Source of the DNA: Methylibium sp035762065
Lineage (GTDB): Bacteria; Pseudomonadota; Gammaproteobacteria; Burkholderiales; Burkholderiaceae_C
Assembly (NCBI RefSeq): GCF_035762065.1
Contig: NZ_DASTPW010000020.1
Location: 15,537-79,536 of the forward strand
DNA length: 64,000 nucleotides
Direction of reading: 5' to 3'
Under the pieces are notes generated by a model, which was given only the letters and a program-made list of their open reading frames with translations, was not told the DNA's origin and did no database searches. The position numbers were made by a program, and so were the translations under genes. Positions 51,147-62,392 of this stretch are shown in pieces (position 1 is the stretch's first letter; each line of letters begins with the position of its first letter).

Positions 51147-52247
51147 ATGGCGGCGACGACGATCACCCGGCTGCTGACCGACCGGCGCGACATCACGCAG
51201 CTGCGCATCGACCGGCGCGACGCCGTCGACGCGCTCGATGAAGGCGAAGTGCGCGTTGCCGTGCGCCGGCTCGCGCTGACGGCGAACAACGTCACCTACG
51301 CGGTGTTCGGCGATTCGATGCGCTACTGGGACTTCTTTCCGACCGGCGTCGAAGGCTGGGGCGCGGTGCCGGCCTGGGGCTACGCCGACGTGCTCGACTC
51401 GCGCGCGCCGGGGCTCGACGCGGGCGAGCGGCTCTACGGCTACTGGCCGATCGCGAGCCACGCGAAGCTCGTGCCGGTGCGCATCGGCGCGCTCGATTGC
51501 CGCGACGGCGCGCCGCACCGCGCCGCGCTGCCGGCCGCCTATCAGCACTACGGCCGCTGCGCCGCCGATGCAGGCCACGCAGCCGACGACGAGCCGCTGC
51601 TCGCGCTGCTGCGCCCGCTCTACCTGACCGCCTGGCTGCTCGCCGACTTCCTTCGCGAGACGGCGCCGGCCGGCGCGCGGCTTGTGATCTCGAGCGCTTC
51701 GAGCAAGACGGCCTACGGCTGCGCCGACGCGCTCGGCGCGGCCGCGGGCCTGCGCCGCATCGGCCTCACCTCGCCGCACCATCGCGGCTTCGTCGAAGCG
51801 CTCGGCTGCTACGACGCGGCCCTCGGCTACGACGCGCTGGAGGCCGCGCTGCCGCCCGACACGCCGACGCTCTACATCGATTTCTCCGGCGACGCCGCGC
51901 TGCGCGAGCGCGTGCACCGCCACTTCGGCGCCGCGCTGACCCACGACGTGGTGATCGGCGCGACGCACAGCCTGCAGCCGCCGGCGCCCTACGACCGCTC
52001 GCTGCCCGGCCCGCGGCCGAGCTTCTTCTTCGCGCCTGCCCGGATGGCCGAGCGCAGCGAAGCCTGGGGCGCGGCCGAGCTGCACCGGCGCCTGGCCGCG
52101 GCGCAGCGCGAGTTCATCGCGAAGGTGAAGCGTGGGGGCTGGATCGAGGTCGTCGAAACGCAGGGCTTCGACGCGGCCCGGCAGGTGCTGGGCGAGTTGA
52201 TCGCCGGCCGCGTCGACCCGAGGCGCGGCCAGGTGGTGAACCTCTAG
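51147..52247 (+). CDS. DUF2855 family protein
   Basis: The product is 366 residues. The sequence resembles medium-chain dehydrogenase-like DUF2855 proteins: LALTANNVTYAVFGDSMRYWDFFP and WGYADVLDSRAPGLDAGERLYGYWP, then RLVISSASSKTAYGCADAL and a core IGLTSPHHRGFVEALGCYD that mimics a nucleotide-binding Rossmann segment. The classical zinc ligands of alcohol dehydrogenases are missing. No experimental function is known to me. ATG 51147 follows GGAGGAGG, an excellent ribosome site. The stop lies three bases from the ssb stop on the other strand. Confidence 0.88.
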   Translation: MAATTITRLLTDRRDITQLRIDRRDAVDALDEGEVRVAVRRLALTANNVTYAVFGDSMRYWDFFPTGVEGWGAVPAWGYADVLDSRAPGLDAGERLYGYWPIASHAKLVPVRIGALDCRDGAPHRAALPAAYQHYGRCAADAGHAADDEPLLALLRPLYLTAWLLADFLRETAPAGARLVISSASSKTAYGCADALGAAAGLRRIGLTSPHHRGFVEALGCYDAALGYDALEAALPPDTPTLYIDFSGDAALRERVHRHFGAALTHDVVIGATHSLQPPAPYDRSLPGPRPSFFFAPARMAERSEAWGAAELHRRLAAAQREFIAKVKRGGWIEVVETQGFDAARQVLGELIAGRVDPRRGQVVNL

Positions 52248-52250
52248 CGG

Positions 52251-52739
52251 TCAGAACGGGATGTCGTCCTCGATGTCGTCGAAGCCGGTGGCCGACTTCG
52301 ACGGCGCGTTGCCCGAGCGCGGCGCGGGCCGCGACGCCGGAGCACGCGCCGGGCGCTCGCCGCCGCCGTAGCCGCTCTCGCTTGCATCACCGCCGCCCAT
52401 GCCTTCGCGGCTGCCGAGCAGCTGCATCTCGGTCGCGATGATCTCGGTCGTGTACTTCTCGATGCCGTCCTTGTCGGTCCACTTGCGCGTCTTGAGACGC
52501 CCTTCGATGTAGACCGAACGGCCCTTCTTCAGGAACTCGCCGGCGATCTCGGCGAGGCGGTCGCGGAACACGACGCGGTGCCACTCGGTTTCTTCCTGGC
52601 GCTCGCCGCTGGCCTTGTCCTTCCAGTTGCGAGACGTCGCGATCGTCACGTTGCAGATCGTGCCGCCGTCGGGGAAGCTGCGGATCTCCGGATCGCGGCC
52701 GAGGTTGCCGACGAGGATGACTTTGTTGACCGAGGCCAT
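52251..52739 (-). CDS. ssb: Single-stranded DNA-binding protein
   Basis: The product is 162 residues. It coats single-stranded DNA in replication, repair and recombination. The OB fold (1-110) starts MASVNKVILVGNLGRDPEIR, with WHRVVFRDRLAEIAGEFLKKG and VYIEGRLKTRKWTD. A Gly/Pro/Arg-rich linker leads to the acidic C-terminal tip DIEDDIPF that recruits partners such as RecQ and topoisomerase III. RecQ diverges 88 bases away and topB is in the same window. ATG 52739 is certain from the family start. Confidence 0.97.
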   Translation of the reverse strand: MASVNKVILVGNLGRDPEIRSFPDGGTICNVTIATSRNWKDKASGERQEETEWHRVVFRDRLAEIAGEFLKKGRSVYIEGRLKTRKWTDKDGIEKYTTEIIATEMQLLGSREGMGGGDASESGYGGGERPARAPASRPAPRSGNAPSKSATGFDDIEDDIPF

Positions 52740-52827
52740 GGCGCGCTCCGCGAAACAGGGTGGACGAGAGGGGTGCGCGGAATTATGACGAGCGCTCCCG
52801 CGTGCCCCTTCGCTCGCAGGGGGCGGG

Positions 52828-54816
<1,989 letters not shown>

Positions 54817-54849
54817 CTCCTAAGACCGACGGAGGCAAACGGTGGGGCG

Positions 54850-57225
54850 TTGGCTAGCATCGCCCACCCCCACCCGCCGAGCACGCGATTGAACGACTCC
54901 CACTGGGCGCACCAGCGAGCCGATCCAGACTCCGGCGAGGTTCTGGTGCATGGCTTGGTGGACCACTTGCAAGCCGTGGCCCAATTGGCTGCTGGCTTCT
55001 CCGGCGGCGACTCAGCCGACCTCGCTTATCTGGCCGGCCTGTGGCACGACCTCGGCAAGTACCGGCCGGGCTTCCAGCGCTACATCCGGCAGAACGCCGA
55101 CGCGCACATCGAAGGCCGCGTTGCCGATCGCGACAAGACCCATTCGGCTGCTGGCGCACTGCATGCGATGTGCGAACTTGACCGCCGCTGGCCCGGCGTG
55201 GGCGGCCTCGCAGGCCGCGTGCTCGCGTATGTGATTGCGGGTCATCACGCGGGGCTGGCCGATTGGATCGGCGGGCTAGACGACCGCCTCTTCGGCCAAC
55301 GCCAGAGCGATAGCCAGCTGGAGTACGAGCAAGCCCGCGGGGCGTGCCTGCAGGCGGGCTCCGGGTTGCTCGAACCTCCGGTCGGCTTTGACCCCACGAG
55401 AGCCCTGCGCACAGCACCGGGCCTGCACGGCAGTGCGCATCGGCTGGCCGGGTCGATTTGGGTGCGCATGCTGTTTTCCGCGCTGGTCGATGCCGATTTC
55501 CTTGACACCGAAAACTTCATGAACGCCGTGCGGGGCCGCGCGCGTCACGCGTTTCCTCCGGTCTCCCATTACCTTCGGCGGCTCGACGCACGCCTGGACA
55601 CGATGGCCACGCGGGTCCGGCAAGCCGGCCGGCAGGACGACGCGGTGATGCGTGCACGTTGCAGCGTGTTGGACCAATGCCGCGCCAAGTCGGCACTCGC
55701 CCCCGGCGTGTTCACGCTCACCGTACCCACTGGCGGCGGCAAGACGCTGTCGTCGCTGGCCTTTGCCTTGCAGCACGCGGTGCGGCACGGGCAGCGGCGT
55801 GTGATCTACGCGATTCCTTACACCAGCATCATCGAGCAGACGGCCGAGGTGTTTGCCGACATCTTCGGTGCCGAGAACCTCGTCGAGCACCACAGTCAGG
55901 CCGAGGCCGATGACCGGCGCGACACACAAGCCAGCCGCCTCGCGTGCGAGAACTGGGATGCGCCGCTGGTCGTCACTACCAACGTGCAGTTGTTCGAGTC
56001 CTTGTTCGCCTCGCGCACCTCGCGCTGCCGCAAGCTGCACAACGTAGCGAACAGCGTCATCGTGCTCGACGAAGCGCAGCTCTTGCCGCCCGACTTTCTG
56101 CAGCCGATCCTCGATGCGCTCAACGTGCTGGTGGCGCACCATGGAGTCACGCTGCTGCTGTGCACCGCCACCCAGCCGGCGCTCACCACCCGCAGCGAGT
56201 TGGACGCCCGCCGCAATCTGCGCGGTTTGCCGGAGCCGACACCGATCATCGATGACGAGGCCTCGCTGTTCGCCGCGCTGAAGCGCGTGTCGATCCGCTG
56301 GCCCGCTGACTTGCTCGCACCGACCGGCTGGCTGCCCGTCATCGACGAGCTGCTTGGCCACGGATGCGTGCTCGTGATCGTGAACACCCGCAAGGACGCG
56401 CACGAGCTGACCCGAGCCCTGCCCGCAGGCACGCTGCACCTGTCGGCCGCCATGTGCGGTGCGCACCGCAAGGCGGTGATCGACGAGATTCGTGCGCGGC
56501 TGCAAGCGCGGCGCGAAGGCGATGCGCGGCCGTTGCGCGTGGTCAGCACGCAGCTCGTCGAAGCCGGTGTGGATCTGGACTTCCCGGTGGTTTATCGCGC
56601 GCTCGCGGGGCTCGATTCCATCGCCCAGGCCGCAGGCCGCTGCAACCGCGAAGGCCGGCTTGCGCACGGCGAAGTCGTGGTGTTCGTGCGCGAGGTGCCG
56701 CGCACGCTGGCCGGCTTGCGCGCGGGTGTCGAAGCCACGCGCAGCGTGTTGGCGCAAGGGCTGGGCGACGCGCCCGGGCCTGCGGACTTCCGGAGGTACT
56801 TCGAGGACTACTACCGCAGCCAGCGGCTCGACCGCCACGACGTCGTTGCCGACCTCGACGACCACGACCGCAAGCTCGTCTTCGCCTTTCGCACGGCGGC
56901 GGGGAAGTTCAAGCTGGTCGATGACCAGGACCAAGCCACGTTGCTCGTGCCTTGGCATCGCTACGACGACGACCCGCGCCATGCGTCCCTGGCCGGGCAG
57001 CTCCAGAAGCTGGCCGACGGCGCGACCGACCGTTGGCTGCTGCGCGCAGTGCAGCGCTACACCGTCGGCGCGCGCCAAAAGGAGATCGACACGATGCAGT
57101 TGCTTGGCGACGTGAAGGAGCTGGTGCCCGGCCTCTACCTGTTGATCGACGAACTGCGCTACGACCGGCGCTTCGGGCTGCTGCCGAAGGGGGCGATGCT
57201 CGATGCGGCCACGCTTGTGCAGTGA
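54850..57225 (+). CDS. cas3: CRISPR-associated nuclease/helicase Cas3 (type I-C)
   Basis: The product is 791 residues. Cas3 unwinds and degrades target DNA after Cascade binding. The N-terminal HD nuclease has LAGLWHDLGKYRPGFQRYI (H66, D67), THSAAGA and IAGHHAGLADW. The helicase has Walker A PTGGGKTLSS (about 293), DEAQLLPP (about 406), CTATQPALT and QAAGRCNREG (about 592). The start is TTG 54850; no ATG or GTG lies in frame before HWAH. GGAGG at 54831-54835 is too far to be ideal. The gene heads the cas operon and lies 33 bases after recQ, so it may be co-transcribed with it or use a promoter inside recQ. Confidence 0.95.
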   Translation: MASIAHPHPPSTRLNDSHWAHQRADPDSGEVLVHGLVDHLQAVAQLAAGFSGGDSADLAYLAGLWHDLGKYRPGFQRYIRQNADAHIEGRVADRDKTHSAAGALHAMCELDRRWPGVGGLAGRVLAYVIAGHHAGLADWIGGLDDRLFGQRQSDSQLEYEQARGACLQAGSGLLEPPVGFDPTRALRTAPGLHGSAHRLAGSIWVRMLFSALVDADFLDTENFMNAVRGRARHAFPPVSHYLRRLDARLDTMATRVRQAGRQDDAVMRARCSVLDQCRAKSALAPGVFTLTVPTGGGKTLSSLAFALQHAVRHGQRRVIYAIPYTSIIEQTAEVFADIFGAENLVEHHSQAEADDRRDTQASRLACENWDAPLVVTTNVQLFESLFASRTSRCRKLHNVANSVIVLDEAQLLPPDFLQPILDALNVLVAHHGVTLLLCTATQPALTTRSELDARRNLRGLPEPTPIIDDEASLFAALKRVSIRWPADLLAPTGWLPVIDELLGHGCVLVIVNTRKDAHELTRALPAGTLHLSAAMCGAHRKAVIDEIRARLQARREGDARPLRVVSTQLVEAGVDLDFPVVYRALAGLDSIAQAAGRCNREGRLAHGEVVVFVREVPRTLAGLRAGVEATRSVLAQGLGDAPGPADFRRYFEDYYRSQRLDRHDVVADLDDHDRKLVFAFRTAAGKFKLVDDQDQATLLVPWHRYDDDPRHASLAGQLQKLADGATDRWLLRAVQRYTVGARQKEIDTMQLLGDVKELVPGLYLLIDELRYDRRFGLLPKGAMLDAATLVQ

Positions 57226-57244
57226 GTGATGAAAGGAGATGCAC

Positions 57245-57910
57245 ATGAAACGCTACGTCCTCGAAATCTCCGGCGACCACGCCTGCTTCACACGACCCGA
57301 GATGAAGGTTGAGCGCGTGAGCTACGACGTCATCACGCCTTCGGCCGCACGCGCGGTGTTCGACGCCATCCTGTGGAAGCCGGCGATCCGTTGGCATATC
57401 CGGCGGATCGAGGTGCTGCGGCCCATCCGCTGGATCAACTTGCGGCGCAACGAAGTGGGCGCGGTGATCTCCACGCGCAACGTACAGGAGGCGATGACCG
57501 AAGGCAGCTTCGACCTCGCGCTCTACGTGGAAGAAGAGCGCCAGCAACGCGCCGGGCTCTTTCTGCGCGACGTCGCCTACCGCGTGCATGCCGACCTCGC
57601 GATCGACCCGAGCCGCGATCCTGCGCCGGCCGCCAAGTGGCACGAGATGTTCGAGCGCCGCGCCGACCGCGGCCAGTGCGTGAACCAGCCCTACCTTGGT
57701 TGCCGCGAGTTCGCAGCGCGCTGGCGGCGTGTCACGTCGAATGCCGGCGAACCACCGCCGATCGCCGAAGACCGTGACCTCGGCTGGATGCTGCACGACC
57801 TCGACTTCAGCAACCCCGCCGATCCCAAGCCGGTGTTCTTTCGCGCCGAAATGCGGGCCGGTGTCGTCGAGTGCGATCTGCGCGAAGTGCAGCGGGAGGT
57901 GGCGCGGTGA
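57245..57910 (+). CDS. cas5c: Cas5c, crRNA-processing Cascade subunit
   Basis: The product is 221 residues. In type I-C, Cas5 cuts the pre-crRNA at the repeat hairpin and stays on the 5' handle, replacing Cas6, which is absent here. It starts MKRYVLEISGDHACFTRPEMKVERVSYDVITPSAAR with the RAMP-like first strand, has RRIEVLRPIRWINLRRNEVG, and ends VECDLREVQREVAR. The likely catalytic Tyr/Lys/His region is in the N-terminal third, but I do not assign residues. ATG 57245 is preceded by AAGGAG at 57233-57238, six bases off; ATG 57239 overlaps that site. The stop overlaps the cas8c start. Confidence 0.94.
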   Translation: MKRYVLEISGDHACFTRPEMKVERVSYDVITPSAARAVFDAILWKPAIRWHIRRIEVLRPIRWINLRRNEVGAVISTRNVQEAMTEGSFDLALYVEEERQQRAGLFLRDVAYRVHADLAIDPSRDPAPAAKWHEMFERRADRGQCVNQPYLGCREFAARWRRVTSNAGEPPPIAEDRDLGWMLHDLDFSNPADPKPVFFRAEMRAGVVECDLREVQREVAR

Positions 57911-59721
57911 TGCTGCAAGCGCTGGCGCGGCTCTACGAGCGCCGCAGCCGCGACGCCGATCCGGCGCGGCGGCTGCCGGCCTACGGGCTCGAAGACAAGG
58001 ACATCCCTTTCGTCATCGAGCTGAACACCGACGGCACCGTGGTGCAGTTGCGCGACACGCGTCGGCTGGATGGCAAGAAGCTGCGCGCGGAGTCCTTCCT
58101 CGTCCCGCAGGGCACCAAGCGTGCAGTGAACATCGCGGCGAACCTGTTGTGGGACACCGTCGAGTACACGCTGGGCGTCAGCGGCCGGGGCAATCCCGAG
58201 CGCGTGGCACTCCAGCACCTTGCTTACCGCGCCCGCATCGCAGCCCTTTCGCCCGCTGCGCAGGAAGACGCCGGCTTGCGCGCGGTCAAGGCGTTCCTGC
58301 ACATGGACGGCGAAGGCCGACCCGACTTGGCACCGCTGCAGTCGAGCCCCGTCTGGGCCGAAGTGTTGGAAAGCAATGCCGTCCTCAGCTTCCGGCTGGT
58401 CGGCGACGCCGGCCTCGTTTGCCAACGCGACGTCGTGTATCGGGCCGCGCTTGCATCCGCCAACGCCGACGATGAGGCTGCGAGCACAGGCTTGTGTTTG
58501 GTCGACGGGGCCGAAGCACCGATCCAGCGCCTGCATGGCTCGATCAGGGGCGTGTGGGGCGCGCAAAGTTCGGGCGCAAGCATCGTCTCGTTCAACCTCG
58601 ACGCCTTTGCGTCGTATGGCAAGACCCAGGGCGCGAACGCTCCCGTCGGCCAGCGTGCCGCGTTCGCCTACACGACGGCGCTCAATGCGCTGCTCGATCG
58701 CGACTCGCGCAACCGGGTGCAGGTCGGTGACAGCTCCACCGTCTTCTGGGCCGACAGCGACGAGGGGCAGACGTCCCGCTTCGATTCCGAGTTCACGCTG
58801 GCCGACCTCTTCGGTGAACCGCGCGCCGACAACCCGGATCGAGGCCGCGATGCCGTGAAGGCGTTGTACGAAGCGGTGCGCGGCGGCAAGCTGACGGTGA
58901 GCGAGGGCAAGACACGCTTCTACGTGCTTGGCCTCGCGCCGAACGCAGCGCGCCTGAGCGTGCGCTTCTGGTTGCCCGGCGTGCCCTTCGCCGAACTGGC
59001 GCCGCGCATCCTTCGGCACTTCGACGATCTGAAGATCGCGCCGCGCTACGACAGCGACCCGCTCACGCCTTCGCTGTTCCGACTGCTGTCGTCGCTGGCC
59101 TTGCAGGGCAAGCTCGACAACGTGCCGCCACGGCTGGCCGGCGAGTGGATGCGCGCCATCCTCGAAGGCTCGCCCTATCCGGCCGTCTTGCTGAACGCCG
59201 CCGTCACGCGCTGCAAAGCCGAGCGCGAGGTGAGCTACTTGCGCGCCGCCGTGCTCAAGGCGTGGCTCAACCGCGACTGGCGCCGTCAGCACCCGCAAGC
59301 CCAGCCCGATCACGCTCACCACAAGGAGACGCTCGACATGGAGCAAGCCGATTCCGCCTACCGCCTGGGGCGGCTGTTCGCCACGCTGGAGCGCATCCAG
59401 GAGTTCGCGCAGCCCGGCATCAACGCCACCATCCGTGACCGTTACTACGGTGCAGCCTCGACCACGCCGGTGGCGGTGTTCCCCACGCTGCTGCGGTTGA
59501 AGAACGCGCACCTCAAAAAGCTGCATGAAGGGCAGGTGGTGAACTTCGAAAAGCTGATCGGCGAAATCCTCGCGCCGCTGACCGACTTCCCGCGCCACCT
59601 CGCACTGCCCGACCAAGGCCGCTTCGCACTCGGCTACTACCAGCAGCGCCAAGCTTTCTACACACGCAAGTCAGAGGCCGCGACCGAAGCCTCGAACGAC
59701 ATCCCACCCAAGGAGGCCTGA
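57910..59721 (+). CDS. cas8c: Cas8c, large Cascade subunit (type I-C)
   Basis: The product is 603 residues. It recognises the PAM and holds the unwound strand in the I-C Cascade. MLQALARLYERRSRDADPARRLPAYGLEDKDIPFVIELN starts the chain, ILEGSPYPAVLLNAAVTRCKAERE is in the middle, and the C-terminal helical region begins near residue 477. These patterns fit Csd1/Cas8c. ATG 57910 shares its A with the cas5c TGA; GTG 57907 is equivalent. GGGAGG lies 12-17 bases upstream. An internal start that would make Cas11c is listed separately. cas7c follows two bases after the stop. Confidence 0.95.
   Translation: MLQALARLYERRSRDADPARRLPAYGLEDKDIPFVIELNTDGTVVQLRDTRRLDGKKLRAESFLVPQGTKRAVNIAANLLWDTVEYTLGVSGRGNPERVALQHLAYRARIAALSPAAQEDAGLRAVKAFLHMDGEGRPDLAPLQSSPVWAEVLESNAVLSFRLVGDAGLVCQRDVVYRAALASANADDEAASTGLCLVDGAEAPIQRLHGSIRGVWGAQSSGASIVSFNLDAFASYGKTQGANAPVGQRAAFAYTTALNALLDRDSRNRVQVGDSSTVFWADSDEGQTSRFDSEFTLADLFGEPRADNPDRGRDAVKALYEAVRGGKLTVSEGKTRFYVLGLAPNAARLSVRFWLPGVPFAELAPRILRHFDDLKIAPRYDSDPLTPSLFRLLSSLALQGKLDNVPPRLAGEWMRAILEGSPYPAVLLNAAVTRCKAEREVSYLRAAVLKAWLNRDWRRQHPQAQPDHAHHKETLDMEQADSAYRLGRLFATLERIQEFAQPGINATIRDRYYGAASTTPVAVFPTLLRLKNAHLKKLHEGQVVNFEKLIGEILAPLTDFPRHLALPDQGRFALGYYQQRQAFYTRKSEAATEASNDIPPKEA
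59338..59721 (+). CDS. cas11c: Cas11c small subunit from an internal start in cas8c
   Basis: An in-frame ATG at 59338 within cas8c is preceded by AAGGAG (59323-59328) with nine bases between. It would give a 127-residue protein, MEQADSAYRLGRLFATLERI and onward, matching the small helical Cas11 subunit that other type I-C systems translate from the 3' part of cas8c. Known Cas11c proteins have this size and begin near the YRLGRLFA block. The stop is shared with cas8c. Internal translation is inferred from the ribosome site and family knowledge, not shown here. Confidence 0.7.
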   Translation: MEQADSAYRLGRLFATLERIQEFAQPGINATIRDRYYGAASTTPVAVFPTLLRLKNAHLKKLHEGQVVNFEKLIGEILAPLTDFPRHLALPDQGRFALGYYQQRQAFYTRKSEAATEASNDIPPKEA

Positions 59722-59723
59722 CC

Positions 59724-60623
59724 ATGCCCGCCATCGCCCACCGCTACGACTTCGTGCTGCTGTTCGACGTGAAAGACGGCAACCCCAACGGCGACCCCGA
59801 TGCCGGCAACCTGCCTCGACTCGACGCCGAGACGGGTCATGGTCTCGTCACCGACGTTTCGCTCAAGCGCAAGCTGCGCAACTTCGTGCAGATGGCCAAG
59901 GGTGCGCAGCCGCCCTACGACATCTACATCAAGGAAAAGGCGGTGCTGGAGCGCACACACCGTGCGGCGTACAAGGCCATCGGTGCCGAAGAGGAACTGG
60001 CCGAGGGCGACGACAAGGGCAAGAAGAAGCGCAAGGGCAGTGCTGACAGCGTGGACAAGGCGCGCCAGTGGATCTGCACCAACTTCTTTGATGTGCGCAC
60101 CTTCGGTGCGGTGATGTCCACGGGCGTGAACTGCGGCCAGGTGCGCGGGCCGGTGCAGCTGACCTTCGCGCGGTCCGTCGACCCGGTGATCGCCACCGAA
60201 CACTCGATCACTCGCATGGCCGTTGCCACCGAGGCCGAGGCCGAGAAGCAGGACGGCGACAACCGCACCATGGGCCGCAAGCACACCGTCCCCTACGGCC
60301 TGTACCGTGCTCACGGCTTCGTCTCGGCCTTCCTCGCGAAGCAGACCGGCTTTTCCAACGAAGACCTCGACCTCTTCTTCACCGGCCTGGGACAGATGTT
60401 CGAACACGACCGCTCGGCCGCGCGCGGCGAAATGTCTACGCGAGGGCTCTACGTTTTCAAGCACGACAGCGAACTTGGCAATGCCCATGCAAGTGACCTG
60501 TTCGATCGCATCACCATCAGGCGTCTCAGTGACGCGCCGCCACGCGGCTTTGCGGACTACGCGGTGAACGTGAACGACGCAGCCTTGCCGACCGGCGTGG
60601 CTTTGCTGCGCAGGCTCGGGTAA
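59724..60623 (+). CDS. cas7c: Cas7c (Csd2), crRNA backbone subunit
   Basis: The product is 299 residues. Several copies coat the crRNA spacer in the I-C Cascade. The start MPAIAHRYDFVLLFDVKDGNPNGDPDAGNLPR contains NPNGDP, the hallmark of Csd2/Cas7c. ICTNFFDVRTFGAVMSTGVNCGQVRGPVQLTFARS and HTVPYGLYRAHGFVSAFLA follow. A Lys-rich insert (GDDKGKKKRKGS, about 97-108) is variable in the family. AAGGAGG lies ten bases before the ATG, the strongest ribosome site of the operon, as expected for the most abundant subunit. cas4 follows after 41 bases. Confidence 0.96.
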   Translation: MPAIAHRYDFVLLFDVKDGNPNGDPDAGNLPRLDAETGHGLVTDVSLKRKLRNFVQMAKGAQPPYDIYIKEKAVLERTHRAAYKAIGAEEELAEGDDKGKKKRKGSADSVDKARQWICTNFFDVRTFGAVMSTGVNCGQVRGPVQLTFARSVDPVIATEHSITRMAVATEAEAEKQDGDNRTMGRKHTVPYGLYRAHGFVSAFLAKQTGFSNEDLDLFFTGLGQMFEHDRSAARGEMSTRGLYVFKHDSELGNAHASDLFDRITIRRLSDAPPRGFADYAVNVNDAALPTGVALLRRLG

Positions 60624-60664
60624 GGCGGCTCGGTCGCAAGTGCGGCGGGTTCAGGGTTCGGCCA

Positions 60665-61324
60665 ATGGACGACACCGCAGCCGTGCCCCTGTCGGCCCTG
60701 CAGCACTGGGCCTACTGCCCTCGCCAGTGCGGCCTCATTCATCTGGAGCAAGCTTTCGACGACAACTTGCACACGCTGCGCGGGCAGGCCACGCATCGCA
60801 AGGTGGATGCTCCCGGCGTCGAGACGGCCAAGGGTCTGCGTGTCGTACGTGCCGTACCGCTGTGGCACGACGAGCTGGGTCTGGCTGGCAAGGCGGATCT
60901 GGTGGAGTTCGCGCCCGACGGCAGCGCGTACCCGGTCGAATACAAGCAAGGCTCCCGACACAAAGCCGCCGACATCGCGGCCTGCGACGAGCTGCAGCTC
61001 GCCGCGCAAGCGGTATGCCTTGAAGCAATGACCGGCCGGCCCGTCGACGAAGGCGCGATCTACTACGCAACGTCGAAGCGGCGCCGCACGGTGCCGATCA
61101 CTCCGACGCTGCGCGCGGAAGTGGCCGTTGCGACGCAGGCGGTGAAGGAGATGCTTGACCGCCAGACCTTGCCAATACCGCTGCTCGGCGAGGCCGCGAG
61201 GCAGCGCTGTCGAGGCTGTTCGCTGCGTGAACGTTGTCAGCCTGAGGCGGCGGCGCCCGCCTCGTTGCGCACGGGAGGCGACGCGCTGTTCGACCCGGAC
61301 GCGCCGCTCGCGAGCAGCGGCTGA
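60665..61324 (+). CDS. cas4: Cas4 exonuclease of the adaptation module
   Basis: The product is 219 residues. Cas4 helps Cas1-Cas2 choose prespacers with the right PAM and trims them. The N-terminal cysteine is in HWAYCPRQCGLIHLE and the C-terminal cluster is RCRGCSLRERC, together an Fe-S site. The RecB-type nuclease core has GKADLVEF (Asp), YPVEYKQG (Glu-x-Lys) and ELQLAAQA (QxxxY-like motif with Gln). ATG 60665 begins MDDTAAVPLSALQHWAYC. cas1 starts 21 bases after the stop. Confidence 0.95.
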   Translation: MDDTAAVPLSALQHWAYCPRQCGLIHLEQAFDDNLHTLRGQATHRKVDAPGVETAKGLRVVRAVPLWHDELGLAGKADLVEFAPDGSAYPVEYKQGSRHKAADIAACDELQLAAQAVCLEAMTGRPVDEGAIYYATSKRRRTVPITPTLRAEVAVATQAVKEMLDRQTLPIPLLGEAARQRCRGCSLRERCQPEAAAPASLRTGGDALFDPDAPLASSG

Positions 61325-61345
61325 GCCAGGTTAAAGAGACGAGCG

Positions 61346-62392
61346 ATGGAGCTGCTCAACACGCTGTACGTCACCACGCCGGGCAGCTACCTGCGCCTGG
61401 ATAACGACACGCTGCGCATCGAAGTTGAACAGGAGACGCGGCTGCGCGTGCCGCTGCATCATCTCCAGGCCGTGGCCTGCTTCGGCCACGTGAACCTGTC
61501 GGCGCCGCTGATGCACCGGCTTGCTGAGGCCGCCATCGCGCTGGTGCTGCTGGACGAACACGGCCGCTTCAAAGCCCGGCTCGAAGGGCCGACCAGCGGC
61601 AACGTGTTGCTGCGTCGAGCTCAACATCGGCTCGCGGCCGACGCTGCGGCGAGTCTGCCCGTGGCGCGCGCCTTCGTCGCCGGCAAGCTTCGCAATACCC
61701 GCAGCGTGATGCAACGCGCAGCGCGCGAGGCCAAACAACCGGATGACGCCGCCAATCTGACACGCGCTGCCGACGACCTTGCCGCAAGCCTTCGTGCCGT
61801 ACCGGCCGCCGCCACGCTAGACGCGCTGCGTGGCGTCGAAGGCGAAGCCGCGCGCCAATACTTTGCGCGCCTGGGCCTCGTGGTCCGTGCCGACCTGCGC
61901 GAGCCCTTCGCCATGGACGGCCGCAGCCGGCGACCGCCGCGCAACCGGCTCAATGCGCTGCTGTCCTTCCTGTACTCGATGTGGATGAACGACTGCCGCA
62001 GCGCGCTCGAAGCGGCGGGGCTCGATCCTCAGGTCGGCTTGCTTCACGCGCTGCGTCCCGGGCGTGCGGCGTTGGCGCTCGATTTGATGGAAGAGTTTCG
62101 ACCGATCGCCGACCGGTTGGCCCTGACCTTGATCAACCGTGCGCAGCTCGGCCCCGAAGACTTCACGCTCCACGACGGCGGCGCCGTGAGCCTGGCGACG
62201 GCGGGCCGCAAGGCTGTGCTCGTCGCGTTCCAGGCGCGCAAGCAGGAAGAGATTTCGCACCCCCTTCTGGCGCAGCCTATGCCGCTTGGCTTGGTGCCGC
62301 TGGTTCAGGCTCGGCTGTTGGCGCGTGTGGTGCGCGGCGATGTCGATGCTGATGGCGCAGCGGCGTGCTACGTGCCGTTTCTCATCAAATGA
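61346..62392 (+). CDS. cas1c: Cas1 integrase (type I-C)
   Basis: The product is 348 residues. Cas1 joins new spacers to the leader end of the array. It starts MELLNTLYVTTPGSYLRLDNDTLRIE. The three metal residues are visible: Glu in LRGVEGEAARQYF (about 171), His in QVGLLHALRPGRAALALDLMEEF (about 236) and Glu/Asp in DLMEEFRPIADRL (about 250). The C-terminal helical domain ends CYVPFLIK. The stop overlaps the cas2 ATG (ATGATG), so the two integrase subunits are coupled. Confidence 0.97.
   Translation: MELLNTLYVTTPGSYLRLDNDTLRIEVEQETRLRVPLHHLQAVACFGHVNLSAPLMHRLAEAAIALVLLDEHGRFKARLEGPTSGNVLLRRAQHRLAADAAASLPVARAFVAGKLRNTRSVMQRAAREAKQPDDAANLTRAADDLAASLRAVPAAATLDALRGVEGEAARQYFARLGLVVRADLREPFAMDGRSRRPPRNRLNALLSFLYSMWMNDCRSALEAAGLDPQVGLLHALRPGRAALALDLMEEFRPIADRLALTLINRAQLGPEDFTLHDGGAVSLATAGRKAVLVAFQARKQEEISHPLLAQPMPLGLVPLVQARLLARVVRGDVDADGAAACYVPFLIK

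Noticed and set aside
54942..54960. GTG inside VLVHGLVDH as an alternative cas3 start
   Set aside because: It would remove the HWAH region and about 30 residues that belong to the Cas3 N-terminus.
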